Shown here: positions 21,797 through 32,908 of the stretch, piece by piece
Layout: each line of letters starts with the position of its first letter
Position numbering within the stretch: position 1 is the first letter of the stretch
Source of the DNA: Proales similis
Taxonomy: Eukaryota; Rotifera; Eurotatoria; Ploima; Proalidae
DNA length: 64,000 nt
Reading direction: 5' to 3'
Assembly: GCA_019059635.1 (NCBI GenBank)
Contig: JAGVRJ010000001.1
Span: 744,001-808,000, forward strand
Notes under the pieces: model-generated
Told to the model about the DNA's origin: nothing
What the model saw: the letters and a program-made list of their open reading frames with translations, nothing else
The model's database searches: none
Program-made: the position numbers and the translations under genes

Positions 21797-22543
21797 TCTA
21801 AATAACTCTTCAAAAAACCCAAATAATTGTTGAAAATTGAACAGAATGCTATTTAAATCAGAGAATAATGCGAATCTGTTGAATTATCCTCCTTTTGTTT
21901 AAAAATAGAATGAAACTTTATTTTCGTTCTTTTATCCCATCCTAAGCTTTTAAAATGAAAAAAATAAAATTGGGTTATTTTTTCTATTTTTACAAGTAGA
22001 TATCAATTATCAAGATTTCCATTTTTAATCAAGACAAAAGCATGTCGCTATTGAGCATATTAAAAATAGTAATTTGATGGACAGTCCAGATAAGTTTGAT
22101 TGAAAAGAAACAGAGTTAATGAATAAAAGAGGTCACTGAACTTCATTTGAATTTAATTTAAGGGAAAACTTGAAAATTAGCATAATTAGACTATGTTAAC
22201 TAGCCAAATGATGCATTAATCTAGCACAAAGCCTAGAGATGGTTCTGAGAACGCGCTCAATGTTTAAGAGAATACAAGAAGAACCATCTGGTATTGACGT
22301 AGCGGCTACGCCGCTTGATTCACTTTTGCCTAAAAGCTTTACCATAATTGCCTTTTACGCATCTCATAGTCCAAATTAAGCGATAAAAAGCCCTGCTTAA
22401 TCACCAAGCTTACATATAACATCATAGATTTTTAATTTTTGTTGCTATAGTGCTGGAGTCAACTTTTGTTGATCCCGCGATCTTGAATAATCAAAAAAAT
22501 GATTAATTGAGCAAATCTAACTTTTTAGATAAGTCTGGTGACA
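21797..22543. other. Intergenic stretch with two adjacent inverted repeats
   Basis: These 747 bases lie between divergent genes (GTPase-like minus, convertase plus). Most is AT-rich. At 22237-22289 a perfect 10-bp inverted repeat AGATGGTTCT / AGAACCATCT flanks 33 nt. At 22301-22315 a GC-rich hairpin AGCGGC-TAC-GCCGCT occurs. No gene was recognised. Confidence 0.45.
22237..22315. repeat. Pair of short inverted repeats (potential hairpins)
   Basis: The first pair has arms 22237-22246 and 22280-22289 (10/10 complementary). The second has arms 22301-22306 and 22310-22315 (6/6, all but one base G or C each side). They are adjacent in an otherwise AT-rich spacer. Confidence 0.5.
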
Positions 22544-25154
22544 ATGCAATTCTATTTTTTGTATTCAATTCTTTACTTGTGGATTATTGGCGCTAATTCA
22601 AAATATTTAAATGATAAAGACGATTATTCACTTGATTTAGCAATTAAACTCAAAAGCCAGTATGCAGATGATCTGTTGTCTGACCTTTTCGCAACATCTT
22701 ATGATTTGAAAAAAGTTGCTAGAGTAAGGTTTATAGTTTGAATATTGAATTAGTATTAAAGAAATAATCATTTTTAGGTATCAGATCTTGATCATACACT
22801 TTATCATTTCAAAGTACAACCTTTATCTGAACACACGGGAGGAAGGATAAAAAGGCACATAGAGAATAAAATAGATGAGTTATTTAGGGATGATCGAGTG
22901 GAGTACGTCCTACCACAGCGAACAATTAGGCGCTATAAACGGAATGATGATGAGATACTCAGCATATTGAGGCAAATTGAAGCTAACAAAGACACTGAGA
23001 CCGAAGAATATCCTAACGTTATTGACCAAGATTTAGAACTTTGGTTGGCTGCTGTTTCAGATCAAATGAAATCACCTTACGAAAACCCTAAAGACGTGGA
23101 TGCTTTTTTAGAGATTTTACAAGGTTTTAATACTGGCAGAGAAACAAAAACATTAAATCAGGCTCTTCCCCCAAAAATCAATTTCAATGATCAAAATTTT
23201 AAACAACAGTGGTATCTTATCGATAACGGCCAGAATGAAATTCCTCCGTACAGTGATTTGAACGTTAAGAACGCATGGATGCGAGGTTTTACTGGCAAGA
23301 ATGTTAGCATTGTTATTATTGATGACGGACTTGATCATGAGCACCCTGACTTTTTGGGAAAATATGTAATCCTATCTGTTCACTTTCATTTAAGAAAAAA
23401 AATAATTCGGGGTTTCAGCGAGCTGATTTGAGTTGTGATCTTAACGACGAAAATGATACTCACCATGACCCTATGCCTCGTACATTTGATAATCAAAACA
23501 AGTAAAATAATTTTTGTTAATTATTACATTTTTCTTAACTCATTGCATAAAAATAAGCCATGGAACCAGATGTGCTGGTGCAGCGGCAGCTAATGCTAAT
23601 AACTCAATTTGTGGTGTGGGAGTTGCATTCAATGCTCAAGTCGGTGGCATTCGTATACTAGATGGTCCTGTCAGCGATCTTCTTGAGGCACGCGCCTTGG
23701 CTTTCAAATCAAAACAATCACATATCAAAAGCGCATCTTGTAAATTTATCATATTATAACTTAAATGATCCTTTTTGAAATTTTTTAATTTATTGAAGGG
23801 GGTCCACGCGATGATGGGTCAAGAATGGAGTATCCGGGGAAACTTGTCAATATGGCTTTAGAGCATGGAGTTACAAAGGTAAAGAGAAATTAATATTTCT
23901 TGATTTCTGAATGAAATTACGCATTATAAGGGTCGAGACGGGAAGGGTGTGGTTTATGTTTGGGCCTCCGGAAACGGCGGAGCAAACGACGATGATTGCT
24001 CTTGTGATGGCTACGTTTCACACTGGGATATAATTTCTATAGGATCTGTTAATCACAGAGGGTTAAGACCGTATTTTATGGAACTTTGCCCTTCTACAAT
24101 GGCCGTCGTTTATACGGGTGGACGAGCCCATAAAGGGGAAAAATCAGGAGATCCAGGAGTTCGAGTCATCGCATCTGATGTAAGCCTTCATCATTATTTA
24201 TGCAACTCATGAAAGACCTAAAAATCATGGAAAGGTAAGAGGAAAGTGTACTACAACTTTTCAGGGCACATCGAGCGCTGCTCCATTAGCTGCAGGAGCC
24301 ATAGCCCTAGCCTTGGAGGCTAATCCAGATCTTACATATCGAGATATAATGTACCTGATAGCAGAAACCTCAAGAATCCCAAACATTGAAGATACTAAGG
24401 GATGGATTATAAATGGTGCTGGTCATCATTTAAACGAAAAGTTCGGATTTGGTGTTCTTGACGCTTCGAAACTAGTTGATAAAGCTTTGAAATGGTCAAA
24501 CGTTGAGCCTCGAGCTAAATGTGTCATCGAATATAATCAACCTTTGCCGTAAGTTGGCGTTTGGTTTTAATATTTTACTAGTTTTATATATCAAGAAGCT
24601 TAATTTTTAGAAACTTGGAAGCGGAAGGAAAACTTGTGCTAAAACTGTATGTGCAGCCTTGTCAAGATTTAGATACTCTTGAGCATGTAGTTGCGAACAT
24701 TTCTTTTTCTTTTTCCACTCGAGGAGACTTGAAGTTGACGCTTATATCTCCCCGTGATACTCGGTCTGAAATTCTCTCGTACCGAATGAATGATCTTAAC
24801 TCAGAAAGTAATTAAAAATTTTGGCGTATGATATTTTGAAAAAATCACTAATACTAAACTGCTAAAGGAGTTAACTTCTTCCCATTCATGACAATTTTTA
24901 ATTGGGGCGAGACTCCTCATGGTATTTGGACTTTATTGATCGAGACCAGAACACGAGCAGGGAGAAATCCGAATCACGGAAAACTATATGATTTTTCGCT
25001 TACTTTATTTGGAACAAAAATAAGCTCTGATGATCGAGTTAAACGCATTTCAAATTTGAATGGAAAAAAAGCATATGAACCTTCGCATGCAGAAATTAGG
25101 CAAATATATGAAAAGGAAATAGGCTTTAAACAGCCAAATTTTAAAATAAGATAA
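22544..25154 (+). CDS. Furin/PC1-like subtilisin-type proprotein convertase
   Basis: Exons are 22544-22723, 22778-23365, 23419-23501, 23558-23739, 23799-23878, 23931-24179, 24235-24548, 24611-24807 and 24868-25154, giving 719 residues. A signal peptide ([15 protein letters not shown]) precedes the prodomain, which ends in a dibasic cluster (RTIRRYKR, about 108-115). The catalytic triad is D242 ([11 protein letters not shown]), H285 (HGTRCAG) and S467 ([11 protein letters not shown]). The oxyanion residue is N386 in WASGNGG, as in furin and PC1 and unlike the Asp of PC2. A P domain with RGD (TRGDLKL) follows. There is no transmembrane helix or Cys-rich tail, which suggests a soluble secretory-granule enzyme. 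Such enzymes cleave prohormones after paired basic residues. About 70 extra acidic residues sit between the prodomain and QWYL at about 204. The junctions SASWGP and [10 protein letters not shown] are rebuilt only by splicing. Confidence 0.9.
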
Positions 25155-25170
25155 ACATCATTAGCTTATT

Positions 25171-25176
25171 TATTTG
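25171..25176 (-). terminator. Polyadenylation signal of the SLC35G-like gene
   Basis: TTTATT (AATAAA on the minus strand) lies 85 nt beyond the stop. It sits upstream of the convertase signal on the other strand, so the 3' UTRs should overlap. Confidence 0.5.
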
Positions 25177-25233
25177 ATTTAATTGACCATTATTTCGATT
25201 GAATATTCTTCTACCTATTTTATATAGAAATCC

Positions 25234-25239
25234 AATAAA
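25234..25239 (+). terminator. Polyadenylation signal of the convertase gene
   Basis: AATAAA lies 79 nt after the convertase stop codon and 21 nt before the end of the convergent SLC35G-like coding region. Confidence 0.55.
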
Positions 25240-25260
25240 AAATACTTCGATCAATTTGGT

Positions 25261-26409
25261 TCAAAGCCTGTAAGATTGTTCTGTAGTACTCTCTTTGCGT
25301 CTCGATATGATTATAAGTTTACTGATAAAAATAACTGCAACGCTGAATAGAATGATTGAGGCTCCTAATACGCTGAGGCCGTGTGGTATAAGATTGAGAG
25401 TAAGGAATTCCAGCAAGTAAGCAACCAGAATATCGAGTGAACGCATCAGGGCGATTCGATTAGCATTTTCGCGCGCCACTGCATGTGTCAGGCTTACATG
25501 TCCTATGAAGTTAAAAAAGCCAGCCATTAAGCTGAAAGATATATCCCTGAGGATGAACTGGTTTGCAAGGTTCCAGTTGCGGTGAGCGCTTCCAGTAATG
25601 TGTAAGATCGTTGAGATAGTAAGAGATTCGAGAAGGCCCAGGAATGCATAGTAAAATATGATTATCGTAAAATGAACATCTTTATTTGTAAGCTTTTTTA
25701 CGCAGACTGTTGTAAAACTAGCTGCGACCGCACTAACAAAAGCCAAAACTATACCAATTTGGAATTGCATACTTGACTCAATAGATGGCTGTTGTCCAAA
25801 ATTACCAAATACAGCTGAAGGATGAATAATAAATAAAATTCCAACTAGGGATAGGATAAAAGAGCTGAAGTGAATCAGCGAAAGCTTTTCTTTAAGAAGA
25901 AAATAAGCAAATAAAGCAGTTAGAAGTGGTGAGCTATGTCTTATTGAAATCGAATCAGTGAAGCTTATCATATTGACACTAAATAGCAATGCGATAACCG
26001 ATGCTGAGCCTGTAAATCCCCTCAATATAAGATAGCGACGCGATTCCATTGGGCCAAGAAGCTTTTGACGGTAAAAATAGGCAAGAGGTAAGCAAAACAA
26101 AATTTCTGTGCCAAATTTAATTGAAGCCATATCTGAAGGATTCAAAGCATTGGCAAGCTTAATGAGAAATATACTGGCGGTGATTGAGAGCGTTGAAAAA
26201 GCGGCCAAGAAAAAACCATTAAAACGCTCAAACCGCTCTTGATCCATGCCAAGCTTACTTGCAATAGTGCGAGAAATGCCATCAATGTTTGTTTGGCTGT
26301 CCAACTGAGCCATTGGAAAATTATTTGGCAAAGTTTTATTAGAAATATTGTTATTAGCCCGCTTAGTGTTTTCGTTCGAAGACCTTCCTTTTGTTCCTTC
26401 GCGGCTCAT
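25261..26409 (-). CDS. SLC35G-like drug/metabolite (EamA) transporter, intronless
   Basis: A single exon encodes 382 residues from ATG 26409. A polar N-terminal tail of ~60 residues is followed by about ten hydrophobic helices in two repeated EamA halves. The first has SIFLIKLANALNPSDMASIKFGTE and the hallmark RGFTGSASVIALLFSVNMIS; the helix-4 motif SISIRHSSPLLTALFAYFLLKEKL is typical of SLC35G1/TMEM20 members. The second half contains RENANRIALMRSLDILVAYLLEF. The substrate is not established for this subfamily. The tail is basic (RRKES). It is convergent with the convertase gene. Confidence 0.85.
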   Translation of the reverse strand: MSREGTKGRSSNENTKRANNNISNKTLPNNFPMAQLDSQTNIDGISRTIASKLGMDQERFERFNGFFLAAFSTLSITASIFLIKLANALNPSDMASIKFGTEILFCLPLAYFYRQKLLGPMESRRYLILRGFTGSASVIALLFSVNMISFTDSISIRHSSPLLTALFAYFLLKEKLSLIHFSSFILSLVGILFIIHPSAVFGNFGQQPSIESSMQFQIGIVLAFVSAVAASFTTVCVKKLTNKDVHFTIIIFYYAFLGLLESLTISTILHITGSAHRNWNLANQFILRDISFSLMAGFFNFIGHVSLTHAVARENANRIALMRSLDILVAYLLEFLTLNLIPHGLSVLGASIILFSVAVIFISKLIIISRRKESTTEQSYRL

Positions 26410-26677
26410 ATTGTATTATTTATTTCTAATGCTGGCTTTTCAGTTCTGCTTTATAAATAAGAAACTAAACAGGTGCAAACAAAGATAAGTCTTAATGAGT
26501 CTAATTTATTTTGATTATCCTGAACGCCTGTTCTTAACTGATCAAACTCTCTCCAACCAGTTAATTAACAAAGGGCGATGTAAGGAAAAACTTGGAGTTA
26601 AAAATTTAAATCGAGTAAAAATTTTGATTTAGGTGTCTGTTAATTATAATGAATTTAAGTAAAAAAGACTATCCAGG

Positions 26678-29600
26678 TTATTCAACCAAAGTTTCTTGTT
26701 GTTCTTGCTGGTTATTTGAGTCAGCCTGCTTTTTCGTACGTGTGAAGAAAAAATTCTCTAAACCGACGAGAGGGGTCTCAAATAGGATATGAACCAGATA
26801 ACCGGCTATGTGAGCAAAGAATAGATAAAACAAAAACTTTGCGATCTACATGAAGGATTCAAGGTTATTAAGAACTATGTTCTTGATGCTTTTTAGACTT
26901 ACAAATGTAGTATCTTGTCCATGAAAAGGCTTTTCCGATGTATAAATGTCGTAAAAGATAATTGTCGAATGAATTAAATAGGTGGAAAATGAGAGACGAG
27001 AAAGAGGTATCCAAATCGACCAGCTAAAAAACTTTGAAAATGGCCCTTAAGGTTAGAATTTTAACAGAATAAATAATAAATCAAGTTTGAGTGTTGTAAC
27101 CTCCATTAGATGTTTCGCACGCGTAAATTATGTAGGCAAGACCCAAAGCCCAAATTGTCCGAGAAGATGCTTGGTACAGGATGTGCTGGGTTTTATCTAA
27201 TGGATAACCCGTAAAATCTGAATGGAGCCCAAAAAGCATTACTCCAAGAGCGGTTAAAGCTACAAGCCAGAGAATTATATTGAGGCCCTTAAAAGATTTT
27301 AGTTTTTTTTTCTTATTGATTATCAATTTTGCCTTACACGGCCTAATCTTCTCAAATTATTTCTTCTGTGTTCTTGAAGAAGATATCCTAGCATAAGCCC
27401 GACTATGAATGGTCCTATTCTACACCTAAGATTGGAAAATTAGATAAAAATATACTTAGCATTCCCAAAATCTCACCATGGAGTAATGTAGACGCGATTA
27501 AAAAACTGACTTTGCAGCCTGATCGAAATTGTATGGCTCAATTAATACAATTTCTAACTAAGGCAAAATATCAAAACAAACCCGAAAACACCCATTTCGG
27601 AGCCGGGATCGGCGTATATAACGAGGGATATAATTATCATGTTGGCCACTATAATTGCAGATGCGATCATCCAGCCAATCAACGCTTTTCTAAAAATCAA
27701 TAAAACTGTTTAAGTAACAAGTAACAAAAGTTGAAGTGATCAATTTCTACCCTAATGCCAATGGAATAAGAATAATTGGAGCGATCCAATGAAACTGCAT
27801 GTCATTTCCAAGATACCAGGTTATTCCTTTAATATCATTCCATTTTAAATCGTTTAATTAGCAGATTGTAAAGCCGATCAAAGCAATATAAAAATTACCA
27901 AAACACTTCAAATGGATTTAATCAACTAAATTAAAATGATTAAGACTTAAAACGTCCTGTTTAATATTCTTACAGGATTTTCAACATTTATAAGATTGTT
28001 CACATAGAGAAGATTAGTCCACCAATTCGTCCGACAATAGTCTATTTCAAAACCATCTTTAGGGTAATAAGGTCCTTTTCCGAGATACCGTGTCAAAAAT
28101 ATTTGAAAAAAAAGTAATATAGCATAAGGCGGAGTTATTCTGGCAATGTTATGTTTAAAATAGGTTGCAGATTTTTAAAGCATTTTTTACCTCCAAATTC
28201 GATGGAGATAATATTTTATCATGAGATTATTGCTCAAAATTCCATCTCGCTTGTTTACTTCTTTCAAAAACATATATGAAGTTAGAACTCCACTGAAAAA
28301 TTCAACTTAAATTTTTTTCTGAAAAATCTTATGAGCTAAATTCACCTGATAAGGAAAAACGAGTCAACCGAAAAAAAAGCATTGGTTATGATTGAAAAGG
28401 AAAGCCGTTGAGTCCATTTCAAAAGAATTGCAGGATTATCTGTAATAAATAGTTTACCAGACAAAAAATTGATTTTTCTTATAAAAAAATTACCGATCGA
28501 GGCAAAGTTAAAAGCATAGGTGTGTCCAAGAACCACCCTGTTATACCAAGATATCGAAGCTGTTTCTCAAGACTATGCTCATTTGTTACGTACCAGCACA
28601 TGGAGAGAAACCGGATGGCGTGAAGACACTCAATTTGGCCCTCAGCTTTGGATATTCTGAACAACTTGATAGAGTTTGTATATGCTGAGCAACTCTTCAG
28701 CATTTGAATCCAAATATTTGTTTTATCTTTTAAGAGAGGAAATAAGACTTCAAACATATCAATTGGTGTAGCTGGGAGTTTATCACCGTTTTTTAAGTTG
28801 CAGTTGATAAGTTTTTCGTCCCTATCTTGGATTTCAGTTTTTTGAATAACCAACTTATTTTTTGATTCGATTCGCTTTAAAAGGTCGATAGTCGTTCCAA
28901 AAGTGACTAAAATTATTATGAGTATAACCAGAAGCCTAGAGACAAAATATTTAAGGAGAAAACAGCTATTGACTATTGGGTTCCTTACAATGTTAATATA
29001 GCTCCAATATCTAATACCGGTTCTTTGTAGCAATATAAATAACTAGCATCTATATTTTGAATTGAAGTATTGAAAGGAATTAGGTTTAAAACTAAACTTA
29101 AAGCGATTAAAAAGACGGGAAATTAGGAGAAACAATTCCAAGATAAGAAACCTCTGTTTCCAATAGTTGCTATATCGTCAACGGAACAGCTTTTTGGAAC
29201 ACAAATACCAATGCGAATAGACTAAGAGAAAGTTTATGACTTGAATTTTTTATATAAGATTTTGAAGCTTACCATTAAGCCAGGAGCAATTAACCCGGGC
29301 TGAGAGGGCTTCGAAAAACTACAGTATTGCCCTTTCCATTCATGTTGAGTAATGTTTAAACATTCAAAAAATTCTCCTGTCCAACTTAAACTTCCTATAT
29401 AATGATTATATATTTTTCCATTGATTTCCCCCTCTTTTCCTTAGAATGTACCTTCCAATATACCGCTTGGAGGCTTACCGAAAGAATCAAACACTTGAAT
29501 CATTTTTCAAAATTTTTCAATCATTAGGTACGTAGGTTTAAAACTTATGTACAAATAAACCTACCGGTAATGGCCCAAAGCTCTCGTTTACCGAGAGCTT

Positions 29601-29892
29601 CTAGCCAATCCTCAATTTGTGACCAGCATTCACTGGATACATTTTGTGTGAGCTCATTTTCGACAATATCTTGCAATAACTGTTCTGCCAAATCAGAGTA
29701 AATTATTGATTGAATATCAGCTAGCTGGTGTTTAACCGAAACGCGTTGCATATGATGCTGAAGTATATGTGCTCCATAGCTAAAAGCCTCATGAATACTT
29801 GAAGGAATATGAGACCTTTTGCTATTGTCTAGTTGTTTTGCTAAAATTGGACTCGAACAAAATAGAGCGAATATAAAACAAAGCTTCATCAT
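26678..29892 (-). CDS. nrf-6-type membrane acyltransferase (NRF domain plus acyltransferase 3), 18 exons
   Basis: Exons: 29892-29565, 29493-29452, 29394-29273, 29221-29152, 29049-28989, 28935-28594, 28537-28494, 28439-28346, 28292-28191, 28139-27974, 27905-27899, 27826-27751, 27689-27578, 27505-27477, 27425-27338, 27287-27101, 27045-26903 and 26845-26678. They sum to 726 residues in frame. A signal peptide is followed by the lumenal NRF domain (GKPPSGILEG, CVPKSCS, CYKEPV), then the acyltransferase_3 core: FLSMCWVVLGHTY, NAFFSVDSFF, SGVLTSY, HRIWRITPPYA, WWTNLLYVNN, CFGITWYLGNDMQF, PWCRIGPFIVG, SRTIWALGLA, IPLSRLSFSTYLIH. Founding worm members affect lipid and yolk transport and fluoxetine response. 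The donor after GGGTTT at 27578 is the weakest junction. Several introns contain in-frame stops, so the splicing is well constrained. Confidence 0.9.
27899..27905 (-). other. 7-nt micro-exon of the nrf-6-like gene
   Basis: TGTTTTG is flanked by GAAG on the acceptor side and GTAATT on the donor side. Including it converts a phase-0 donor (after CCT, 27974) and a phase-1 acceptor (27826) into a continuous frame and supplies the conserved Cys and following residues of the family motif C-x-G-x-TWYL (here CFGITWYL). Confidence 0.7.
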
Positions 29893-30266
29893 TTCAACTT
29901 TCAAATTAGCTTCGTTCAACTCAGCTTAGTCTAACTTCACTCGAATAACTTAAATAACAAGTGAACTTCGGCCATTTAATCTAATCACATGATTCATCAC
30001 GTTTGGTTTATGCAAAAAATGTTAAGGGAAAAATTGAATAGACCTTTATTTTTGAGCTTAACTTTTAATTTAATCTATTTAAAAATGGAAATGATTGAAA
30101 AGTATATTGCCTAAAAGTTAACTATACCTTGTCTTTTTCAAGCTTGGAATGGTTATAATTAATATTAATTGAATAAATGTCTTAAATAAATGTTTTATTT
30201 TAACTCATTAATCCTAAGGTTTTATGATTAAATTTTGCATAAAAGGAAATATTTTTGAGAAGAAAA
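29893..30266. promoter_or_regulatory. Upstream region of nrf-6-like gene and MFSD5 3' flank
   Basis: These 374 AT-rich bases lie between tandem minus-strand genes. TTTATT at 30194-30199 (AATAAA on the minus strand) is 68 nt beyond the MFSD5 stop. No named promoter element was seen. Confidence 0.4.
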
Positions 30267-32179
30267 TTAAGAATTCACATCTTCTTGATCATTTAATAAA
30301 AGCTTTTCATTATTTGTAGGTTTGTCTCTTGCCATTCTAAGAAGAAAAATTTCAAAAAAAAACTACTATATATTTTAATTATACTAATGTTAACTGACTT
30401 ACTTTGCCAATGATATTTGACACAATGTTGCTACGGTCAGAAAGCATACACAGCATTTAAAAATTATCTGCAGAGGCAGATCCTGAAGTAGTATTAGAAC
30501 TACTATTAGGTTCAAAGGAATCCGAAAAAAATTCATAATTGTTGATCGCGCTTAATATCAGATTCAAGATTGATTGAGCTGTGAATTTGTTTCAGAAACA
30601 TACAGTTTTCTGGTAGATAGCGACTCCTCAACGAACCCATGGCTGGCCAAAATATTCCAACGCAAGTTTCAAAAAGAACAAATGCAGTGAAAATAAGAAT
30701 TTGCGACTAGTCATTAACGGTTTTAATAAAAATCGATTAGAAATCTTTTAGTATGAATTAAAATATTTTACTCTGACAACTTACGCTAGGGGCAATAATA
30801 GGGACCGCCAAACATACTGCAGATACCGTCAAAGTATGTCTTTATCGAATTAATTTTATTTGTTAAGATTCAATTATTCAATTTTAATGTGTTTGAAAAT
30901 ACCTCATGAAATTTTCAACTTTTTCGAGATTTGAAAGTATTTTGAAGAGATTTGAGCCGATCATTACTGCAACCATAAATGTTGCAAATATAAAACCGTG
31001 AGGAATTGTAGAACTGCCATGATTGCTTATTTCTTGCGAAACTTTTGGGGTAAGGGCTGGAGTCCACTCGAGAACAAAAATATACATTGATCCCTCAAAA
31101 AGTGATTGAGTCAGACCAAGAAAAAGAATTCTGAGATCTTATCAAACGTTATTTTCAAAAGCAAGTCAGAATATCTAAAAAAACTTCTTTACCTTTTTTT
31201 ATTGCGTCTACAGCAGTTTTGAAGGTGTCTTTCAAGTTGGCGTGCGAGTCACCATAATTTTCCTTCCAATTTATAGTAATTAAGAAGGTCATTAGAATAA
31301 GAACTATAAACGATGTATCAAACGGAGCTCTTAATCGAATTTTTAAATGTAATGAAATTCTATCTTAGCCATTATAAAGCCTACACATATCCAAATTTGT
31401 TTGCTACAAACTGGGCTAAAATTCCAGCTGAAATTGCAACTATTGAATTTCCCAAATAAGCATTGGCGAACAATCGACCGAGTGATGCTTCGTCAAAGCC
31501 GTTCTAAATAGGTTTTATTTAGATATTTTTTAACGATAAAAATCACAACTACCTGCTTGTGTTCATATATCAGCCATGACTCGAATGCACTGTAAAGGAT
31601 AGAAGTGGCCACACCTGCGAGAAGTCGTCCAACAAAAAGGATTTGGAAGTTATTGAAATGCTTTTAAGTTAAATATCTGAAATGGTCGAGGATAATTTTT
31701 TTAGGGTTAATTACTTTTGTGATACAGCCAAGACTATAGAAAAGCCCGTAGAGTAGGCAGTTAAACCTTCTTCCGCTTTTGATATAGTTATGAAATAATT
31801 ATTTGAGTTATATTCTTTTTAAGGGATATTTTACTATTTATCGGCGAATGAGCCGATGATTGTTCCAAAGACGAGACTTGATCCAAATCCTGCAATAAAA
31901 AGTACTTCAATTTGATGTTTGCTCATTCCATAGCTTTCATAAAGCGCGTAAACATGTGGGCCCTGAAGCCAGTCAGCAGCTTAATGCCAATTTTTTAGTA
32001 TTTCTTTGAGAATCAATATCCACTTAGTTACCCATTGCCAGGAGATAAACGGTTAAGTAAATTCTTTGAAATCGAGTGAAGCTAGCATCATTGTTGATTG
32101 AAACAGTTTTCTCAGTGTATAAATACAATATCCCACAAATTGCGATCGAGATAAAAAGGCCAAACAAAAATATGTCCAT
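30267..32179 (-). CDS. MFSD5: MFSD5 (SLC61-type, molybdate-anion transporter family) orthologue
   Basis: Exons are 32179-32032, 31979-31835, 31775-31715, 31660-31553, 31503-31385, 31329-31193, 31137-30903, 30839-30785, 30706-30604, 30550-30403 and 30336-30267, giving 442 residues; human MFSD5 has 450. About 12 helices are expected. Orthology is read along the whole length: AADWLQGPHVYALYE, FADKYGRRFNCLLYG, ILFVGRLLAGVATSILYSAF, ESW, NWKENYGD, the second-half start QSLFEGSMYIFVLEWTPAL, IPHGFIFATFM, FWPAMGSLRSRYLPEN and MNFFRIPLN. This major-facilitator family is linked to high-affinity molybdate uptake in algae. The animal role is less certain. Seven of ten acceptors end in AAG. Confidence 0.92.
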
Positions 32180-32908
32180 TTTTTTTTTTATATCTCCAAA
32201 ATTTCTTTATATTCTTAAAATACTAGATATGCATGAGTTAAAGCTGAGGTAAAACACCAGAATAAATTATTATAAATATGAACGTGGAAACTAAGCAACT
32301 TAACAACCAGCTTATTAGATGAAAAGTATTGACAACTAATTTACAATTTTCTTAGCTCAGTCAAATAATTTATGAGAAAAAATACATGATTTAGCAATGT
32401 TTTACACACGTCAAATTTTAATAAATTTATGATATCTAATAATATTGAGAGGATTATTGAAAAAAGAAGCAAAAAACCGATAAAATTCAAGCAAAATTAG
32501 TATTTTTCGCTTTTTCCTTTGTATTTAATTCAGTATAAAAACTATGTCTTTTTTTTACTTAAAAAAACATTTGCAGCATGAATAATAAATATTTAAATAT
32601 AGCTTTAAAGATTTCGGGCAAAATATCTATTGTTTTTGTAGGATTTCTTAAGCGCAAAAAAACACAAATGAACCAAATTGAAATCATCAAATTTTTACTA
32701 GAACAAGGGAATATTGTAATTTTCTTTAATTTAAAGAGATATATATGGATGGGCCAATTTTATAAAAAGATGCATAATCAACATTACTTTTTCTGATAAT
32801 TCATATATAAGCATCTTGGATATGATTAGCATAAGAGTGTAAAAGAAACAATGAAACCCTAAATGTTGCTCACAAGTAAAATAATTGCATTTTAAGCCAT
32901 TAAAAATC
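32180..32908. promoter_or_regulatory. Divergent intergenic region MFSD5 / RTF1
   Basis: These 729 very AT-rich bases lie between divergent start codons. An ATG-initiated frame at 32578-32796 (72 codons, Ile/Lys-rich, one hydrophobic patch) has no recognisable domain and is not reported as a gene. Confidence 0.4.

Noticed and set aside
29395-29451. In-frame TAA inside the nrf-6-like gene, suggesting a pseudogene
   Set aside because: The stop lies in a 57-nt GT-AG intron; removing it gives the conserved GKPPSGILEG joined to SLSWTGEF.
32578-32796. 72-codon ATG frame upstream of RTF1
   Set aside because: The Ile/Lys/Phe-rich composition is what AT-rich intergenic DNA gives by chance, and it cannot be spliced sensibly into RTF1.
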